Under the pieces are notes generated by a model that was not told the origin of the DNA, did no database searches, and saw only the letters and a list, made by a program, of their open reading frames with translations. 64,000 nt of DNA from Adiantum capillus-veneris (lineage: Eukaryota > Streptophyta > Polypodiopsida > Polypodiales > Pteridaceae). Location: assembly GCA_014529385.2 (NCBI GenBank), contig CM043957.1:71888381-71952380 (forward strand), written 5' to 3'. Position 1 is the first letter of the stretch. Every line of letters starts with the position of its first letter. The translations under genes were made by a program, and so were the position numbers. Positions 63,844 through 64,000 of the stretch are shown here, piece by piece.

Positions 63844-64000
63844 TAAGTGCCTATTTTGGGAAAGGGGAAGGGGTGGTGCTTTCTAGCCACACAAAGCCTT
63901 GCATGTCGTGGTCCAAGACTGTGGGGATCACCCCTTGCTAAGGAGGTCGACGAGGAAGAAGCAATGTGGGCAGCGGGCTTGGCAAGGAGAGCCGTTGGGT
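63844..64000 (+). other. Start of gypsy leader, cut by window edge
   Basis: Untranslated leader following the PBS; no gag start recognised before the edge. Confidence 0.5.

Noticed and set aside
1-64000. Bacterial-type operons, riboswitches, rRNA genes
   Set aside because: None seen; gene structure, PBS types and introns are eukaryotic.

Overview
The window looks like nuclear DNA of a land plant with a large, retrotransposon-rich genome. Evidence: LTR retrotransposons primed by initiator-methionine tRNA (TGGTATCAGAGC sites next to LTRs), Ty3/gypsy elements with chromodomains, Ty1/copia fragments, plant-type LINEs, and split exons of a nuclear gene for a chloroplast protein. The divergence of that protein from my memory of the Arabidopsis form, plus the LINE types, makes a seed-free plant such as a fern a reasonable guess, but this is inference.

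The one host gene I can support lies on the minus strand and runs from its start codon near 54,398 to at least 22,325. It encodes the N-terminal ~281 residues of a SET-domain protein matching pTAC14/PAP7, a subunit associated with the plastid-encoded RNA polymerase. Seven exons with GT/AG borders are visible: 54,261-54,398; 54,106-54,177; 53,712-53,849; 35,039-35,164; 23,564-23,692; 22,825-22,914; 22,325-22,475. Introns near the 5' end are 83 and 256 bp, but introns 3 and 4 are about 18.5 and 11.3 kb and are packed with retroelements. The C-terminal exons were not found; they are probably beyond the left edge.

Layout: 1-2,826 decayed LINE (minus); 3,186-3,698 copia end; 3,699-19,765 a gypsy insertion in the copia LTR, itself carrying a non-autonomous LTR element (5,736-8,435) and a second antisense gypsy chromovirus (10,737-17,127), each with target duplications; 19,766-22,150 LTR remnants, an ORF1p-like relic and repeats; 22,325-23,692 three pTAC14 exons and a decayed exon copy; 24,300-34,410 gypsy fragments, a copia-like LTR, and two opposed LINEs, one with a 5' inversion; 35,039-35,164 pTAC14 exon 4; 36,316-38,640 gypsy and copia pieces; 38,930-48,460 a LINE split by a complete gypsy chromovirus (40,451-47,880); 48,900-51,840 minisatellites and a decayed Arg/Asp-rich coding-like array; 52,030-52,430 an LTR fragment; 53,712-54,398 pTAC14 exons 1-3 with a CCAAT/TATA promoter candidate; 54,786-56,405 long GA/CT tracts; 57,106-64,000 LINE, copia gag and gypsy remains ending in an LTR flanked by both a PPT and a PBS.

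No retroelement is clearly intact: all carry stops, frameshifts or lost catalytic residues. Several of the LTR elements share an LTR core block and a small hairpin next to the polypurine tract, which ties the non-autonomous element to autonomous relatives.
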